From: Emcibacter sp. SYSU 3D8
GTDB lineage: Bacteria > Pseudomonadota > Alphaproteobacteria > SMXS01
Assembly: GCF_039655875.1 (NCBI RefSeq)
Contig: NZ_JBBYXK010000003.1
Coordinates: 558,001-622,000, forward strand
Reading direction: 5' to 3'
DNA: 64,000 nt
This document shows, one piece after another, positions 27,105-39,055 of the stretch (positions are counted from its first letter, which is position 1; each line of letters starts with the position of its first letter). The notes under the pieces are model-generated. The model was not told where the DNA came from. It saw only the letters and a list, made by a program, of their open reading frames with translations, and made no database searches. The position numbers were made by a program, and so were the translations under genes.

Positions 27105-27419
27105 ATGGACAACCAAAATATCCGCATTCGCCTGAAGGCGTTTGACCACCGGATTCTCGACCAGTCGACGGGCGAGATCGTGGGGACGGCCAAGCGGACC
27201 GGTGCGCGTGTTCGCGGCCCGATCCCGCTGCCGACCAAGATCGAAAAGTTCACCGTGCTGCGCTCGCCTCACATTGACAAGAAGTCGCGTGAGCAGTTCG
27301 AAATCCGCACCCACAAGCGGCTGCTGGATATCATTGACCCGACGCCGGAAACCGTGGACGCGCTGATGAAGCTCGACCTCGCCGCTGGTGTCGACGTCGA
27401 AATCAAGCTGCAGGCCTAA
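27105..27419 (+). CDS. rpsJ: Ribosomal protein S10 (NusE)
   Basis: A 104-residue S10. It starts [20 protein letters not shown], with [20 protein letters not shown] and RTHKRLLDI following. Besides its place in the 30S head it binds NusG and NusB in antitermination. It opens the S10 cluster, 20 bases after the tuf hairpin. No separate strong promoter is obvious in that short gap. Confidence 0.98.
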   Translation: MDNQNIRIRLKAFDHRILDQSTGEIVGTAKRTGARVRGPIPLPTKIEKFTVLRSPHIDKKSREQFEIRTHKRLLDIIDPTPETVDALMKLDLAAGVDVEIKLQA

Positions 27420-27434
27420 GGCAGGAAGACTCCA

Positions 27435-28217
27435 ATGCGTTCGGGAATGATAGCACAGAAGGTCGGAATGACCCGCGTGTTCGCCGAGGACGGGGCTCAT
27501 GTGCCCGTTACCGTCCTCAAGGTGGACAATTGCCAGGTCGTGGCCCAGAAGACCGAGGACCGTGACGGCTACTCCGCCGTCCAGCTCGGAGTGGGCATGG
27601 CCAAGGTAAGCCGGGTCGGGAAGCCGATGCGCGGCCACTTCGCCAAGGCGAATGTTGAGCCGAAGAAGAAGGTCGTCGAGTTCCGCGTGTCGCAGGACGC
27701 GCTGATCGATGTCGGCGCGGAGTTGACCACGGATCATTTCGTGGCAGGCCAGTTCGTCGACGTGACCGGCACCAGCATCGGCAAGGGCTTTGCCGGCGTC
27801 ATGAAGCGCCATCACTTTGGCGGTCTGCGGGCCTCGCACGGTGTGTCGGTGTCGCATCGCTCGCACGGTTCCACCGGTCAGCGTCAGGATCCCGGCAAGG
27901 TGTTCAAGGGCAAGAAGATGGCCGGTCACCTCGGTGCCGTGCGCGTCACGACCCAGAACCTGAAGGTGGTTTCCACTGACGTCGAGCGTGGCCTGATTTT
28001 GGTTCACGGCGCTGTTCCGGGTCCGGCCAGTGGCTGGGTCCTGGTTCGCGACGCGGTCAAGCGCAAGCAGCCGAAAGACCTGCCTTTCCCGGCGGCGATC
28101 CGTCAGGCCGCCGTGGCCGAGGAGCCGCAGGTCGAGGAAGCCCAGGTCGATGAGGCGCAGGTTGACGCGGCCCAGGTCGATGGAACCAGCGGCGATGCCG
28201 CCGAGAACAAGGAGTGA
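27435..28217 (+). CDS. rplC: Ribosomal protein L3 with a repeated acidic C-terminal tail
   Basis: A 260-residue L3. The conserved core includes [20 protein letters not shown], the central [20 protein letters not shown] finger that reaches the peptidyl transferase centre, and [19 protein letters not shown]. The usual protein ends near residue 225. Here about 35 residues follow with the short repeat [10 protein letters not shown] ([18 protein letters not shown]), acidic and likely disordered. The tail is also visible as an imperfect tandem repeat in the DNA. The stop overlaps the ribosome-binding region of rplD. Confidence 0.97.
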   Translation: MRSGMIAQKVGMTRVFAEDGAHVPVTVLKVDNCQVVAQKTEDRDGYSAVQLGVGMAKVSRVGKPMRGHFAKANVEPKKKVVEFRVSQDALIDVGAELTTDHFVAGQFVDVTGTSIGKGFAGVMKRHHFGGLRASHGVSVSHRSHGSTGQRQDPGKVFKGKKMAGHLGAVRVTTQNLKVVSTDVERGLILVHGAVPGPASGWVLVRDAVKRKQPKDLPFPAAIRQAAVAEEPQVEEAQVDEAQVDAAQVDGTSGDAAENKE

Positions 28218-28222
28218 TGGCG

Positions 28223-28843
28223 ATGAAAGTTGACGTCATTACCCTCGACGCCGGCGCCGCCGGCTCGGCCGATCTGGACGACGCGATCTATGGCCTGCCT
28301 GCTCGCCAGGACCTGCTGCAGCGCGCCGTGCGCTGGCAGCTGGCCAAGCGCCAGGCCGGCACGCACAAAACCAAGGGTCGCTCGGAAATCGCGCTGACCG
28401 GCAAGAAGTTCGTGAAGCAGAAAGGTTCCGGCGGCGCCCGTCACGGCGATCGCAAGGCGCCGCAGTTCCGCGGCGGCGGCAAGGCCTTCGGTCCGGTCGT
28501 TCGCAGCCATGAGCATGATCTGCCCAAGAAGGTTCGCAAACTGGCGCTGAAGACCGCGTTGTCCGTCAAGCACGCCGAAGGCAAACTGGTGGTGCTGGAT
28601 CACGCGACCCTGTCGGATGCCAAGACCAAGGCGCTCGTGGCTACTCTGGCCAAGCTCGGCTGGTCCAACGCGCTGATCATCGATGGTGATGCGGTCGAGC
28701 AGAACTTCGCTCGCGCCGCGGCCAACATTCCGCACATCGACGTGCTGCCCAGCCAGGGCGCGAATGTCTACGACATCCTGCGTCATCACACGCTGGTGCT
28801 GACAAAGGCCGCGGTCGAGAAGCTCGGGGAGCGCCTGAAATGA
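28223..28843 (+). CDS. rplD: Ribosomal protein L4
   Basis: A 206-residue L4. ATG 28223 is chosen because AAGGAG lies 8 bases upstream. GTG 28214 and ATG 28217 are too close to it. The long tunnel loop contains [20 protein letters not shown] and [20 protein letters not shown]4 lines the exit tunnel and in E. coli also represses the S10 operon. Its stop overlaps the rplW start as ATGA. Confidence 0.97.
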   Translation: MKVDVITLDAGAAGSADLDDAIYGLPARQDLLQRAVRWQLAKRQAGTHKTKGRSEIALTGKKFVKQKGSGGARHGDRKAPQFRGGGKAFGPVVRSHEHDLPKKVRKLALKTALSVKHAEGKLVVLDHATLSDAKTKALVATLAKLGWSNALIIDGDAVEQNFARAAANIPHIDVLPSQGANVYDILRHHTLVLTKAAVEKLGERLK

Positions 28844-29145
28844 GCAAGATGAAGGCGAAGAACAAGCACTTTGACCTGCTGCTGAAGCCTGTCGTCACTG
28901 AAAAGTCGACGGTTGGCGTCGAGAACAACCAGGTTACCTTCAAGGTCGCCCTCAACGCGACCAAGCCGGAAATCAAGGAAGCCGTCGAGACGGTGTTCGG
29001 TGTGAAGGTCAACGCGGTCAATACCCTGCGCCAGCAGGGTAAGGTCAAGCGGTTCCGCGGTGTTGTCGGCAAGCGTCCCGACTACAAGAAGGCCATCGTG
29101 ACCCTCGCCGAAGGCGAGACGATCGATATTACGACGGGAGTCTAA
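28840..29145 (+). CDS. rplW: Ribosomal protein L23
   Basis: A 101-residue L23. Conserved [22 protein letters not shown] and [21 protein letters not shown] are present. L23 sits at the tunnel exit and docks trigger factor and SRP. Its first codon shares bases with the rplD stop, so translation is coupled. ATG 28849 (MKAKNKH) is an alternative start. Confidence 0.97.
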   Translation: MSKMKAKNKHFDLLLKPVVTEKSTVGVENNQVTFKVALNATKPEIKEAVETVFGVKVNAVNTLRQQGKVKRFRGVVGKRPDYKKAIVTLAEGETIDITTGV

Positions 29146-29148
29146 CCG

Positions 29149-29982
29149 ATGGCGCTTAAGACATATAATCCGATCACGCCCGGCCAGCGCGGCCTCGTGC
29201 TGGTCGACCGGTCCGGTCTCTGGAAGGGCAAGCCTGTCAAGGCGCTCACCCATGGCCTGACCAAGAAGGGCGGCCGCAACAATACCGGACGCGTTACCGC
29301 GTTCGGTCAGGGCGGCGGTCACAAGCGGTCGTACCGGCTGGTCGATTTCAAGCGCCGCAAGTTCGACTCTGTCGGCACGGTCGAGCGTCTGGAATACGAT
29401 CCGAACCGCTCGGCGTTCATCGCCCTCGTGAAGTACGAGGACGGCGAACTGGCCTATATCCTGGCGCCGCAGCGTTTGTCGGTTGGCGATCAGGTGATCG
29501 CGGGCAAGAAGGTCGACGTGAAGCCGGGCAACGCGATGCCGCTTGGCGCCATGCCGGTCGGCACCATCGTGCACAACGTGGAGCTGAAGCCGGGCAAGGG
29601 CGGCCAGATCGCCCGCGCCGCCGGCACCTATGTGCAATATGTGGGCCGGGACGGCGACTACTCGATCCTGCGTCTGGCCTCGGGCGAACAGCGGATCGTG
29701 CATTCCACATGCATGGCCACGGTTGGCGCGGTGTCGAACCCGGACAATCAGAATACCAACCTTGGCAAGGCCGGCCGTAACCGCTGGCTGAACAAGCGCC
29801 CGTCGGTGCGTGGTGTTGCCATGAACCCGGTCGATCATCCCCACGGCGGCGGCGAAGGCCGCACCTCGGGCGGTCGTCATCCGGTCACCCCGTGGGGCAA
29901 GCCGACCAAGGGTAAAAAGACCCGGTCCAACAAGTCGACGGATCAGTTCATCGTTCGCTCGCGCCACGCGCGGAAGAAGTAG
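29149..29982 (+). CDS. rplB: Ribosomal protein L2
   Basis: A 277-residue L2. It starts [15 protein letters not shown] and contains [19 protein letters not shown] (in [11 protein letters not shown]), [20 protein letters not shown] and the C-terminal [20 protein letters not shown] with the conserved His near the peptidyl transferase centre. Only 3 bases separate it from rplW. Confidence 0.98.
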   Translation: MALKTYNPITPGQRGLVLVDRSGLWKGKPVKALTHGLTKKGGRNNTGRVTAFGQGGGHKRSYRLVDFKRRKFDSVGTVERLEYDPNRSAFIALVKYEDGELAYILAPQRLSVGDQVIAGKKVDVKPGNAMPLGAMPVGTIVHNVELKPGKGGQIARAAGTYVQYVGRDGDYSILRLASGEQRIVHSTCMATVGAVSNPDNQNTNLGKAGRNRWLNKRPSVRGVAMNPVDHPHGGGEGRTSGGRHPVTPWGKPTKGKKTRSNKSTDQFIVRSRHARKK

Positions 29983-29992
29983 GAGACAGAGC

Positions 29993-30271
29993 GTGCCACG
30001 TTCAGTTTGGAAAGGCCCGTTTGTCGACGGCTACCTGCTCAAGAAGGCCGGAGCCGTCCGCGACAGCGGCCGCAGCGAAGCGATCAAGACCTGGTCGCGC
30101 CGTTCTACCATCGTGCCGCAGTTCGTCGGTCTCAACTTCGCCGTCTACAACGGCCACAAGTTCGTACCGGTGCATGTGTCCGAGGAAATGGTCGGCCACA
30201 AGCTCGGCGAGTTCTCGCCGACCCGTACCTACTATGGCCACGCCGCCGACAAGAAGGCGAAGAGGGGCTGA
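29993..30271 (+). CDS. rpsS: Ribosomal protein S19
   Basis: A 92-residue S19 starting at GTG ([19 protein letters not shown]). It contains [20 protein letters not shown] and [20 protein letters not shown]. It pairs with S13 in the 30S head. It ends 1 base before the rplV start, typical for this cluster. Confidence 0.98.
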   Translation: MPRSVWKGPFVDGYLLKKAGAVRDSGRSEAIKTWSRRSTIVPQFVGLNFAVYNGHKFVPVHVSEEMVGHKLGEFSPTRTYYGHAADKKAKRG

Positions 30272-30272
30272 T

Positions 30273-30653
30273 ATGAGCAAGAAAGCCAAAGAGCGCGCTC
30301 TGGGCGATCACGAGGCGACGGCTATCGCCACCTCGATCCGCACCAGCCCGCGTAAGCTGAATCTGGTCGCCGGCATGATCCGCGGCATGAAGGCCGAGCA
30401 GGCGCTCAATACCCTGACCTTCTCCAAGCGCCGCATCGCCAACGATGTGAAGCGGGTGCTGGAAAGCGCCATCGCCAACGCCGAGAACAATCATCAGCTG
30501 GATGTCGATCAGCTGATCGTCGCCGAAGCCCATGTGGGCAAGGCGCTTATGATGAAGCGGTTCCATGCCCGTGCGCGTGGCCGCGGCGCCAGGATCGAAA
30601 AGCCCTTCAGCCGGCTGACGATCATCGTCCGCGAAGTCGAGGAGACGGCCTGA
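30273..30653 (+). CDS. rplV: Ribosomal protein L22
   Basis: A 126-residue L22 ([20 protein letters not shown]). The core [20 protein letters not shown] is followed by the tunnel hairpin region, [20 protein letters not shown], where macrolide-resistance changes arise. Its stop overlaps the rpsC start as ATGA-type TGATG. Confidence 0.98.
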   Translation: MSKKAKERALGDHEATAIATSIRTSPRKLNLVAGMIRGMKAEQALNTLTFSKRRIANDVKRVLESAIANAENNHQLDVDQLIVAEAHVGKALMMKRFHARARGRGARIEKPFSRLTIIVREVEETA

Positions 30654-31354
30654 TGGGTCAAAAGATTAATCCAATTGGTCTTCGCCTGGGCGTAAACCGC
30701 ACCTGGGATTCGCGCTGGTACGCGAATGACAAGGATTTCGCCCGGCTGCTGCACGAGGACATCAAGATCCGCGAATACCTGGAGAGCAAGCTGTCTGCTG
30801 CCGGTATCTCGAAGATCGTCATCGAGCGGCCGGCCAAGAAGGCCCGAGTCACCATTCACTCGGCGCGTCCGGGCGTGATCATCGGCAAGAAGGGCGCCGA
30901 CATCGACAAGCTCCGCAGGGAGATCTCGACGATGACGGGCTCGGAAGTGCATCTCAACATCGTTGAGGTCCGCAAGCCCGAGATCGATGCCAAGTTGATC
31001 GCCGAGAACATCGCGCAGCAGCTCGAGCGCCGCGTCGCCTTCCGCCGCGCCATGAAGCGCGCCGTTCAGTCCGCCATGCGCCTTGGCGCCAAGGGCATCC
31101 GCATCAATTGCGGTGGCCGTCTCGGCGGCGCGGAAATCGCGCGCATGGAATGGTACCGCGAAGGTCGTGTGCCGCTGCATACGCTGCGCGCCGATATTGA
31201 TTACGGCGAGGGGCGTGCCAACACCGCCTACGGCGTGTGCGGTGTGAAGGTCTGGGTTTTCAAGGGCGAGATCCTTGAACATGACCCGATGGCCTCCGAA
31301 AAGCGGGCACTGGAGTCGCAGCAAGGCGGCCCCGGCTCCCGGTCGATGAACTAG
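30653..31354 (+). CDS. rpsC: Ribosomal protein S3
   Basis: A 233-residue S3. It starts [20 protein letters not shown]. The KH domain has the GIVIGKKG-type loop (here [17 protein letters not shown]). The C-terminal domain has [20 protein letters not shown] and [13 protein letters not shown]. Together with S4 and S5 it lines the mRNA entry channel. Confidence 0.98.
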   Translation: MGQKINPIGLRLGVNRTWDSRWYANDKDFARLLHEDIKIREYLESKLSAAGISKIVIERPAKKARVTIHSARPGVIIGKKGADIDKLRREISTMTGSEVHLNIVEVRKPEIDAKLIAENIAQQLERRVAFRRAMKRAVQSAMRLGAKGIRINCGGRLGGAEIARMEWYREGRVPLHTLRADIDYGEGRANTAYGVCGVKVWVFKGEILEHDPMASEKRALESQQGGPGSRSMN

Positions 31355-31376
31355 CGCAGACTGAAGGTACAGGTCC

Positions 31377-31793
31377 ATGCTTCAGCCGAAGAAAACGAAA
31401 TTTAGGAAGGCCTTCAAAGGCCGCATCCATGGCAAGGCCAAGGGTGGCACCGAACTCAACTTCGGCGCCTTCGGTCTGAAGGCGGTAGAGCCGGGCCGCA
31501 TCACGGCGCGCCAGATCGAGGCGGCCCGCCGCGCGATCAGCCGTCACATGAAGCGTGCCGGTCGTGTCTGGATCCGGATCTTCCCGGATGTGCCGGTCTC
31601 CAAGAAGCCGACCGAAGTCCGCATGGGCAAGGGTAAGGGCTCGCCGGAATTCTGGGTGGCTCGCGTAAAGCCGGGCCGGATCATGTTCGAGATCGAGGGC
31701 GTGTCCGAGACGATCGCCCGCGAGGCCTTCGATCGCGCCGCCGCCAAGCTGTCGATCCAGACTCGTCTGGTATCGCGGCCCGGCGAACACTAG
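31377..31793 (+). CDS. rplP: Ribosomal protein L16
   Basis: A 138-residue L16 starting [39 protein letters not shown] and [19 protein letters not shown] are conserved. It helps place A-site tRNA on the 50S subunit. 22 bases separate it from rpsC. Confidence 0.98.
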   Translation: MLQPKKTKFRKAFKGRIHGKAKGGTELNFGAFGLKAVEPGRITARQIEAARRAISRHMKRAGRVWIRIFPDVPVSKKPTEVRMGKGKGSPEFWVARVKPGRIMFEIEGVSETIAREAFDRAAAKLSIQTRLVSRPGEH

Positions 31794-31805
31794 GAGATTG
31801 AAGCC

Positions 31806-32009
31806 ATGAAGGCCTCGGAAACCAGGGGTATGACCCCCGATCAGCTCAGTGACCGTCTCGGTGAACTGAAGCGTGAACAGTTCAATTTGCGGGTCCAGCA
31901 GGCCACAGGTCAGTTGGAAAACCCAGCGCGTCGCCGCCAGGTGCGCCGGGACATCGCGCGGATCAAGACAATTCTTGGCGAGAAACAGGCCCCCGGGGCC
32001 GGCGCGTAG
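31806..32009 (+). CDS. rpmC: Ribosomal protein L29
   Basis: A 67-residue L29, two antiparallel helices: the first has [20 protein letters not shown], and the second ends [20 protein letters not shown]. It lies at the tunnel exit beside L23. It is about the usual length, with a short Gly/Ala tail. Confidence 0.96.
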   Translation: MKASETRGMTPDQLSDRLGELKREQFNLRVQQATGQLENPARRRQVRRDIARIKTILGEKQAPGAGA

Positions 32010-32026
32010 GACGGAGTACGCTAGAG

Positions 32027-32263
32027 ATGCCGAAAAGAATTCTGCAAGGCGTGGTCGTCAGTAACGCCAACGAAAAGACTGCGGTGGTCCGTGTCGAACG
32101 ACGCGTGAAGCATCCGCTGCTGGGTAAGGTCGTGCGCCAGTCAAAGCGCTACCATGCCCATGACGAAGCAAATACCTGCCAGGTCGGTGACATGGTGCGT
32201 ATCGAGGAATGCCCGCCGATCTCGCGCATGAAGCGCTGGCGGGTGATTGCCGAACAGGCTTGA
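32027..32263 (+). CDS. rpsQ: Ribosomal protein S17
   Basis: A 78-residue S17, an OB-fold protein with [40 protein letters not shown] and the end [20 protein letters not shown]. It binds the 16S rRNA 5' domain. It follows rpmC and closes the S10-type gene group before rplN. Confidence 0.97.
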   Translation: MPKRILQGVVVSNANEKTAVVRVERRVKHPLLGKVVRQSKRYHAHDEANTCQVGDMVRIEECPPISRMKRWRVIAEQA

Positions 32264-32285
32264 TGGACGTTCCGGGAGATACGCC

Positions 32286-32654
32286 ATGATTCAAATGCAG
32301 TCGAATCTGGAAGTTGCCGATAACTCGGGTGCGCGCCGTGTCCAGTGCATCAAGGTTCTCGGCGGTTCCAAGCGGAAGGTCGCTTCCGTCGGCGACGTCA
32401 TCGTCGTCAGCGTCAAAGAGGCGATTCCGCGGGGGCGTGTGAAGAAGGGTGACGTGCATCGCGCCGTTATCGTTCGCACCGCCAAGGAAATTTACCGGTC
32501 GGACGGGTCGAGCATCCGGTTCGACACGAATGCGGCCGTGCTGATCAACAAGCAGGGCGAGCCCATCGGTACCCGTATCTTCGGCCCGGTGACCCGCGAA
32601 CTGCGTGCGAAGTCGATGATGAAAATCATCTCGCTGGCGCCGGAGGTGCTGTAA
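32286..32654 (+). CDS. rplN: Ribosomal protein L14
   Basis: A 122-residue L14. It starts [20 protein letters not shown] and includes [20 protein letters not shown] and [16 protein letters not shown] 32286 with the preceding GGGAG fits, and an upstream in-frame ATG lies inside rpsQ. Its stop and the rplX start overlap as TAATG. It opens the spc-type group. Confidence 0.98.
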   Translation: MIQMQSNLEVADNSGARRVQCIKVLGGSKRKVASVGDVIVVSVKEAIPRGRVKKGDVHRAVIVRTAKEIYRSDGSSIRFDTNAAVLINKQGEPIGTRIFGPVTRELRAKSMMKIISLAPEVL

Positions 32655-32968
32655 TGGCTGCGAAGATAAAAAAAGGCGACCAGGTCATCGTGACCAAGGG
32701 CCGCGACAGGGGCAAGAAGGGCGAAGTGCTGCGGGTCATTCCCGATGACGGCCGCGCCGTTGTCCAGGGCGTGAACATGGTCAAGAAGCACAAGCGTCCG
32801 AGCCAGCTCGATCCGGGCGGCATCAAGTCGGAAGAGGCGCCGCTGGCGCTGGCCAACCTGTCGATCGTCGACCCCAAGACGGGTGAGGCGACCCGTGTCG
32901 GCTTCCGCTTCGAGAATGGCCAGAAGGTCCGCTTCGCGAAGAAGTCAGGAGAGAATATCGATGTCTGA
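32654..32968 (+). CDS. rplX: Ribosomal protein L24
   Basis: A 104-residue L24 with a KOW motif ([20 protein letters not shown]) and [20 protein letters not shown]. It is an early assembly protein of the 50S subunit. It overlaps rplE by 8 bases. Confidence 0.97.
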   Translation: MAAKIKKGDQVIVTKGRDRGKKGEVLRVIPDDGRAVVQGVNMVKKHKRPSQLDPGGIKSEEAPLALANLSIVDPKTGEATRVGFRFENGQKVRFAKKSGENIDV

Positions 32969-33518
32969 GACCGCTGAAAAAGCGCGCCTGCAGGCCCATT
33001 ACGAGACCGAGGTGCGTCCGCAGCTCATGGAGCAGTTCGGGCTGAAGAATCAGCTCGCCGTGCCCAAGCTGGACAAGATCGTGATCAATATGGGCGTGGG
33101 TGAAGGCACCCGCGACACCAAGAAGATCACCATCGCGGCCGAAGAGCTCACGAGGATCGCCGGCCAGAAGCCGGTGGTCACCAAGGCCAAAAAGTCAATC
33201 GCCGGCTTCAAGCTGCGCGAAGGCATGCCGGTCGGTTGCAAGGTGACGCTTCGCGGCAAGCGCATGTACGAGTTTCTGGACCGTCTGGTGACCATCGCGT
33301 TGCCGCGGGTTCGGGATTTCCGGGGCGTTTCGCCCAAGAGCTTCGACGGCAACGGCAATTATGCGCTGGGCCTGAAGGAACAGATCGTGTTCCCGGAAAT
33401 CAACTATGACCAGATCGACGAGATCCGGGGCATGGACATCATCATTTGCACCACGGCGACCGACGACGAGCAGGCGAAAGCCCTGCTGACCGGTTTCCAA
33501 GTGCCGTTCCGGGGTTAA
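32961..33518 (+). CDS. rplE: Ribosomal protein L5
   Basis: A 185-residue L5 ([20 protein letters not shown]). [38 protein letters not shown] and the C-terminal [20 protein letters not shown] are conserved. It binds 5S rRNA and bridges to the 30S head. ATG 32961 is preceded by GGAGAGAAT. Confidence 0.98.
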   Translation: MSETAEKARLQAHYETEVRPQLMEQFGLKNQLAVPKLDKIVINMGVGEGTRDTKKITIAAEELTRIAGQKPVVTKAKKSIAGFKLREGMPVGCKVTLRGKRMYEFLDRLVTIALPRVRDFRGVSPKSFDGNGNYALGLKEQIVFPEINYDQIDEIRGMDIIICTTATDDEQAKALLTGFQVPFRG

Positions 33519-33559
33519 GGCGTTGTTTGCGCTGGAGCAGGTCTCAGGAGGACTTGATC

Positions 33560-33865
33560 GTGGCTAAGAAGAGTTCGATTGTTAAGAACAAGAGGCGTGA
33601 GCGTCTGGCGACCAAGTTTGCCGACAAGCGCCGTGAATTGAAGGCTCAGGCGAAGGACGACACGCTGTCGCCGGAAGATCGGTTCCGCGCCCGGCTGAAG
33701 CTGGCCGAGATGCCGAGGAACGGTGCGCTGGTCCGCGTGCGTAATCGCTGCGAACTGACTGGCCGTCCGCGCGCCGTCTATCGCAAGTTCAAACTATCAC
33801 GAATTGCCTTGCGCGAGCTCGGGTCGAAGGGGCAGATCCCCGGCCTGGTCAAGTCGAGCTGGTAA
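33560..33865 (+). CDS. rpsN: Ribosomal protein S14 (zinc-free long form)
   Basis: A 101-residue S14 starting at GTG 33560 with AGGAGG upstream ([20 protein letters not shown]). It has [20 protein letters not shown] and [11 protein letters not shown] but lacks the paired CxxC motifs of the short zinc form, so it is the long C- type usual in Proteobacteria. Confidence 0.97.
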   Translation: MAKKSSIVKNKRRERLATKFADKRRELKAQAKDDTLSPEDRFRARLKLAEMPRNGALVRVRNRCELTGRPRAVYRKFKLSRIALRELGSKGQIPGLVKSSW

Positions 33866-33878
33866 CGGAGAAACGCCC

Positions 33879-34277
33879 ATGGCGATATCAGATCCAATCG
33901 GCGATATGCTGACCCGCATTCGCAACGCCCAGATGCGGCGCAAGTCGACGGTGCGCGTGCCAGCCTCCAAGCTGCGTGAGCGCGTTCTCGAGGTGCTGCA
34001 GTCGGAAGGCTACATCCGCGCCTACGAGCGCCACGATCTTGAAGACAACAAGGCCGAGATCGAGGTGTCCTTGAAGTATCACGAGGGCGAGCCGGTCATT
34101 CGCACCATCGCCCGCGTGTCGACGCCGGGACGCCGCGTCTACTCCTCGGTCGGAGAGCTGCCGCGTGTCGCCAACGGCCTGGGCATTTCGATCATTTCAA
34201 CGCCCAAGGGCGTGATGTCCGACAACCAGGCCCGTGCGGCCAATGTTGGCGGCGAAGTGATCTGCACGGTCGTCTAA
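33879..34277 (+). CDS. rpsH: Ribosomal protein S8
   Basis: A 132-residue S8. It starts [20 protein letters not shown] and ends [18 protein letters not shown] followed by GGEVICTVV. In E. coli S8 represses the spc operon by binding near the rplE start. No obvious mimic was identified by eye here. Confidence 0.98.
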   Translation: MAISDPIGDMLTRIRNAQMRRKSTVRVPASKLRERVLEVLQSEGYIRAYERHDLEDNKAEIEVSLKYHEGEPVIRTIARVSTPGRRVYSSVGELPRVANGLGISIISTPKGVMSDNQARAANVGGEVICTVV

Positions 34278-34303
34278 GGCCGAGAGCGTAAGGAAACGGA
34301 ACG

Positions 34304-34837
34304 ATGTCTCGTATCGGTAAGAAGCCAGTCAGCATTCCCAGCGGCGTCGATGTGACGTTGAGCGGGTCGGAGCTGTCGGTGAAGGGACCAAAGGGCGTGC
34401 TCGCCATGACTTTCGTCGATGACGTGGTCGTGACGCAGGAAGATGGCGCGATTTCGGTGCAGCCTCGCAGCAAGAGCCAGCGCTCGCGCGCCATGTGGGG
34501 TTTGCAGCGCACGCTCGTCAGCAATCTGGTCACCGGTGTGTCCACGGGCTTCACCGAGAAGCTGGCGATCACCGGCGTCGGTTACCGCGCCGCGGTGCAG
34601 GGTCGGACCCTGACGCTGCAGCTCGGTTACAGCCACGACGTGGTGTTCCCGATTCCCGACGACATCGAGATCAAGACGCCGGTCCCGACCGAGATCGAGA
34701 TTTCGGGCATCGACAAGCAGAAGGTTGGCCAGGTCGCGGCGAAGATCCGCGAATGGCGCAAGCCGGAGCCCTACAAGGGCAAGGGCGTGCGTTATGCCAA
34801 CGAATTCATCTTCCGCAAGGAAGGCAAGAAGAAGTAA
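34304..34837 (+). CDS. rplF: Ribosomal protein L6
   Basis: A 177-residue L6 ([20 protein letters not shown]), with two similar domains. The C-terminal signature [20 protein letters not shown] is present. It lies near the sarcin-ricin loop, where elongation factors bind. Confidence 0.98.
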   Translation: MSRIGKKPVSIPSGVDVTLSGSELSVKGPKGVLAMTFVDDVVVTQEDGAISVQPRSKSQRSRAMWGLQRTLVSNLVTGVSTGFTEKLAITGVGYRAAVQGRTLTLQLGYSHDVVFPIPDDIEIKTPVPTEIEISGIDKQKVGQVAAKIREWRKPEPYKGKGVRYANEFIFRKEGKKK

Positions 34838-34871
34838 ATGCCGCGTTTGGCACACTGGTGGGTTTGAAGCC

Positions 34872-35234
34872 ATGAACAAGAGAATTGAGCTGTTTCTTCG
34901 GCGCCAGCAGCGGGTGCGCAACCGGCTGCGGAAAAGCGGAACCGGGCGGGTGCGCCTGGCCGTGCACCGTAGTGGCAAGCATATCTATGCCCAGGTCATT
35001 GACGACCGGGAAGGCCGGACGGTGGCCTCCGCGTCGACGCTGGAGAAGGATTTCCGCGGTGCCGGCAAGTCGGGCGCCAATGTGGACGCGGCCCGTGAAG
35101 TGGGCACCCTGATCGCCAAGCGTGCGGTCGATGCTGGCATCAAGGATGTCATGTTCGATCGTAGCGGTTTCCTCTACCACGGCCGGATCAAGGCCTTGGC
35201 AGATGCCGCGCGCGAAGGCGGCCTGAACTTCTAA
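34872..35234 (+). CDS. rplR: Ribosomal protein L18
   Basis: A 120-residue L18 ([20 protein letters not shown]). [20 protein letters not shown] and [20 protein letters not shown] are conserved. It binds 5S rRNA together with L5. ATG 34872 is chosen because the longer open frame runs back into rplF. Confidence 0.97.
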   Translation: MNKRIELFLRRQQRVRNRLRKSGTGRVRLAVHRSGKHIYAQVIDDREGRTVASASTLEKDFRGAGKSGANVDAAREVGTLIAKRAVDAGIKDVMFDRSGFLYHGRIKALADAAREGGLNF

Positions 35235-35264
35235 GCCGATAACGGAATCGAGTAGGAACACGAA

Positions 35265-35834
35265 ATGGCACGGGAACGTGGAGAACGGTCGGATCGCTCG
35301 CATGACCGCAATCAGGACAGCGAGTTCATTGATCGCCTGGTGCACATCAACCGCGTCGCCAAGGTGGTGAAGGGTGGTCGGCGTTTTGGTTTCGCCGCGC
35401 TCGTCATCGTCGGTGATCAGAAGGGCCGCGCCGGATTCGGCAAGGGCAAGGCGCGCGAGGTGCCTGAGGCAATTCGCAAGGCGACGGAAGCCGCCAAGCG
35501 CAGCCTGATCCGTGTGCCGCTGCGCGAAGGCCGCACGCTGCATCATGACATCGACGGTCGCCATGGCGCCGGCAAGGTGGTTCTGCGTACGGCGCCAGCC
35601 GGTACCGGTATCATCGCGGGTGGCCCGATGCGTGCCGTGTTCGAGGCGCTGGGCATCCACGACGTGGTGACCAAGTCGATCGGCACGTCGAATCCCTACA
35701 ACATGGTGCGCGCCACGTTCGACGCGCTGAAGAAGCAGATGTCGCCGCGTATGGCGGCCGGCAAGCGCGGCAAGAAGGTGGGCGACATTCTCGTCCGCCG
35801 TCCCGAGCAGGTCGGCGAAATTGTCGAAGGCTGA
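35265..35834 (+). CDS. rpsE: Ribosomal protein S5
   Basis: A 189-residue S5. It has [20 protein letters not shown] (double-stranded RNA-binding part), [20 protein letters not shown] and [16 protein letters not shown]. The N-terminus is a charged extension ([20 protein letters not shown]). It works with S4 and S12 in decoding accuracy. Confidence 0.98.
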   Translation: MARERGERSDRSHDRNQDSEFIDRLVHINRVAKVVKGGRRFGFAALVIVGDQKGRAGFGKGKAREVPEAIRKATEAAKRSLIRVPLREGRTLHHDIDGRHGAGKVVLRTAPAGTGIIAGGPMRAVFEALGIHDVVTKSIGTSNPYNMVRATFDALKKQMSPRMAAGKRGKKVGDILVRRPEQVGEIVEG

Positions 35835-35861
35835 TAAGGCCGGAAGCGGAAGGTCAGGAAG

Positions 35862-36053
35862 ATGTCCGAGAAAATGTTGAAGGTGACGCAGATCGGTAGT
35901 CCGATCCGCCGGGCCAAGGACCAGCGCGCGACCCTCGTTGGCCTGGGCCTGAACAAGATGCATCGTACCCGCGTGCTCGAAGACACGCCCTCGGTGCGCG
36001 GCATGGTTAACAAGATTCACCACCTGGTGCAGGTGGAAGAGGTCGACGTTTAA
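35862..36053 (+). CDS. rpmD: Ribosomal protein L30
   Basis: A 63-residue L30, [20 protein letters not shown] then [19 protein letters not shown] and [13 protein letters not shown]. Normal size and place between rpsE and rplO. Confidence 0.97.
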   Translation: MSEKMLKVTQIGSPIRRAKDQRATLVGLGLNKMHRTRVLEDTPSVRGMVNKIHHLVQVEEVDV

Positions 36054-36082
36054 GCGTCGTCCCCTAACGAAGGAATATCGAG

Positions 36083-36565
36083 ATGCGTCTCAACCAGATC
36101 AGCGACAATCCCGGCGCGACCAAGACCAGCAAGCGCATCGGACGGGGCATTGGCTCCGGCAAGGGCAAGACCGGCGGCCGTGGCGTGAAGGGTCAGACCT
36201 CGCGCTCGGGCGTGGCAATCCACGGCTATGAAGGCGGTCAGATGCCGCTGCATCGCCGGCTGCCGAAGCGTGGTTTCAAGAGCATCAATCGCAAGCGCTA
36301 TGCATCGGTCAATATCGGCCGTCTGCAGGCAGCCATCGATTCCGGCAAGCTCCAGGCCGGTGTTATCGACGGCGCCGTGCTGGTTGCGGCGGGCGTGGTG
36401 ACGCATCTGCGTGACGGCTTCCGTCTGCTGGGTAAGGGCGAGATCACCGCCGCCATCGAGATTACCGCCAATGGTGCGTCGAAGACGGCGATCGAGGCGG
36501 TTGAAAAGGCGGGGGGCAAGGTCCACATCGTCGCGGGAGCGACGCCGACGGACGGCGCCGAATAA
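36083..36565 (+). CDS. rplO: Ribosomal protein L15
   Basis: A 160-residue L15 starting [20 protein letters not shown]. The glycine-rich extension [20 protein letters not shown] and [18 protein letters not shown] are conserved. The C-terminal domain has [20 protein letters not shown]. It is followed 30 bases later by secY. Confidence 0.98.
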   Translation: MRLNQISDNPGATKTSKRIGRGIGSGKGKTGGRGVKGQTSRSGVAIHGYEGGQMPLHRRLPKRGFKSINRKRYASVNIGRLQAAIDSGKLQAGVIDGAVLVAAGVVTHLRDGFRLLGKGEITAAIEITANGASKTAIEAVEKAGGKVHIVAGATPTDGAE

Positions 36566-36595
36566 AAGCGCCTAGGCGCGGAAGCGGGAAGTCCT

Positions 36596-37923
<1,328 letters not shown>

Positions 37924-37927
<4 letters not shown>

Positions 37928-38589
37928 ACGTTATTCTTCTGGGTCCTCCTGGCGCTGGCAAGGGCACACAGGCCAAGCTCCTCGAGGAGCGTCACGGAAT
38001 GGTCCAGCTGTCGACAGGTGACATGCTGCGTGCCGCCGTGAAGGCCGGCACGGATGTCGGCAAGATCGCCGAAGACATCATGAAGCGCGGCGATCTGGTG
38101 CCCAATGACGTGGTGGTGTCGATCATTTCGGATCGAATCGATCAGCCGGACGCCAAGCGCGGTTTCATCCTGGATGGTTTCCCGCGCAATGTGGCCCAGG
38201 CCGAAGCGCTTGACGCCATGCTGGAGAAGAAGGGCCTCAAGCTGGACCATGTGATCCAGATGGAAGTCGACGACGAGGCGCTGGTCGAGCGCATCACCGG
38301 ACGCTTCACCTGCGGCAATTGCGGCGCCGGTTATCATGACCGGTTCAAGCCGACGAAGGTTGCCGGGGTGTGCGACGTGTGCGGTTCGACCGAGATGGTG
38401 CGCCGCGCCGACGACAACGAGACGACAGTGCGATCGCGGCTGGCCACCTATCACAAGGAAACGGCGCCGCTGCTGCCCTATTACAAGAAGCGCGGCAATC
38501 TGGTTCAGCTCAACGGCATGGCGCCGATGGACCAGGTCGCCGAAGAGATCAAAACCGTACTCGCCGCCGACCAGCGGTTGAGCGGTTGA
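37924..38589 (+). CDS. adk: Adenylate kinase with zinc-binding LID
   Basis: A 221-residue enzyme converting ATP plus AMP to two ADP. The P loop is LLGPPGAGKGTQAKLLEE. LSTGDMLRAAV and GFILDGFPRNVAQAEAL bind AMP. The LID carries four cysteines (C130, C133, C150, C153: CGNC and CDVC) that bind zinc, a form known in some Gram-negatives. TTG 37924 overlaps the secY stop and has GGAAGGG just upstream. The position between secY and rpsM is common in Alphaproteobacteria. The stop codon is inside the -35 box of the promoter for the next genes. Confidence 0.97.
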
Positions 38590-38613
38590 CTGGACGCTGT
38601 AGCTTTCTATAAT
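38586..38613 (+). promoter_or_regulatory. Near-consensus promoter for rpsM-rpsK-rpoA-rplQ
   Basis: TTGACT and a perfect TATAAT are separated by 16 bases, about 60 bases before rpsM. The -35 box overlaps the adk stop codon. It is the best sigma-70-type promoter I find in the window and would let the alpha cluster be expressed independently of the spc genes. Confidence 0.75.
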
Positions 38614-38674
38614 CCCGCGTTCCGCGAATCAGGGCGGATCAGCGCAGAATTGAACGCGTAAGGAGACTAACGTC

Positions 38675-39043
38675 GTGGCACGTATCGCCGGTGTAAACAT
38701 ACCGACCAACAAGCGGGTCGAGATCGCGCTGACCTACATTCATGGGATTGGGCATACGCGCGCCAAACAGATTTGCGCGAAGCTGAGCATCCCGGCGGAA
38801 CGCCGCGTCAACGAACTGACCGATTCCGAGGTCATTCATATTCGCGAGAGCATCGATAGCGACTTCATCGTCGAAGGCGATCTGCGCCGTGAAGTGGCAA
38901 TGAATATCAAGCGGCTGATGGATCTGGGTTGCTATCGCGGCCTGCGCCACCGTCGTGGCTTGCCGGTACGCGGCCAGCGCACCAGCACCAATGCGCGGAC
39001 GCGCAAGGGCAAGGCGAAGCCCATCGCCGGTAAGAAGAAGTAA
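38675..39043 (+). CDS. rpsM: Ribosomal protein S13
   Basis: A 122-residue S13 starting at GTG ([20 protein letters not shown]) after [23 protein letters not shown] and [20 protein letters not shown] are conserved. It contacts L5 across the subunit interface. No rpmJ (L36) gene lies before it, unlike in enterobacteria. Confidence 0.98.
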   Translation: MARIAGVNIPTNKRVEIALTYIHGIGHTRAKQICAKLSIPAERRVNELTDSEVIHIRESIDSDFIVEGDLRREVAMNIKRLMDLGCYRGLRHRRGLPVRGQRTSTNARTRKGKAKPIAGKKK

Positions 39044-39055
39044 GGACAGAGCGCA

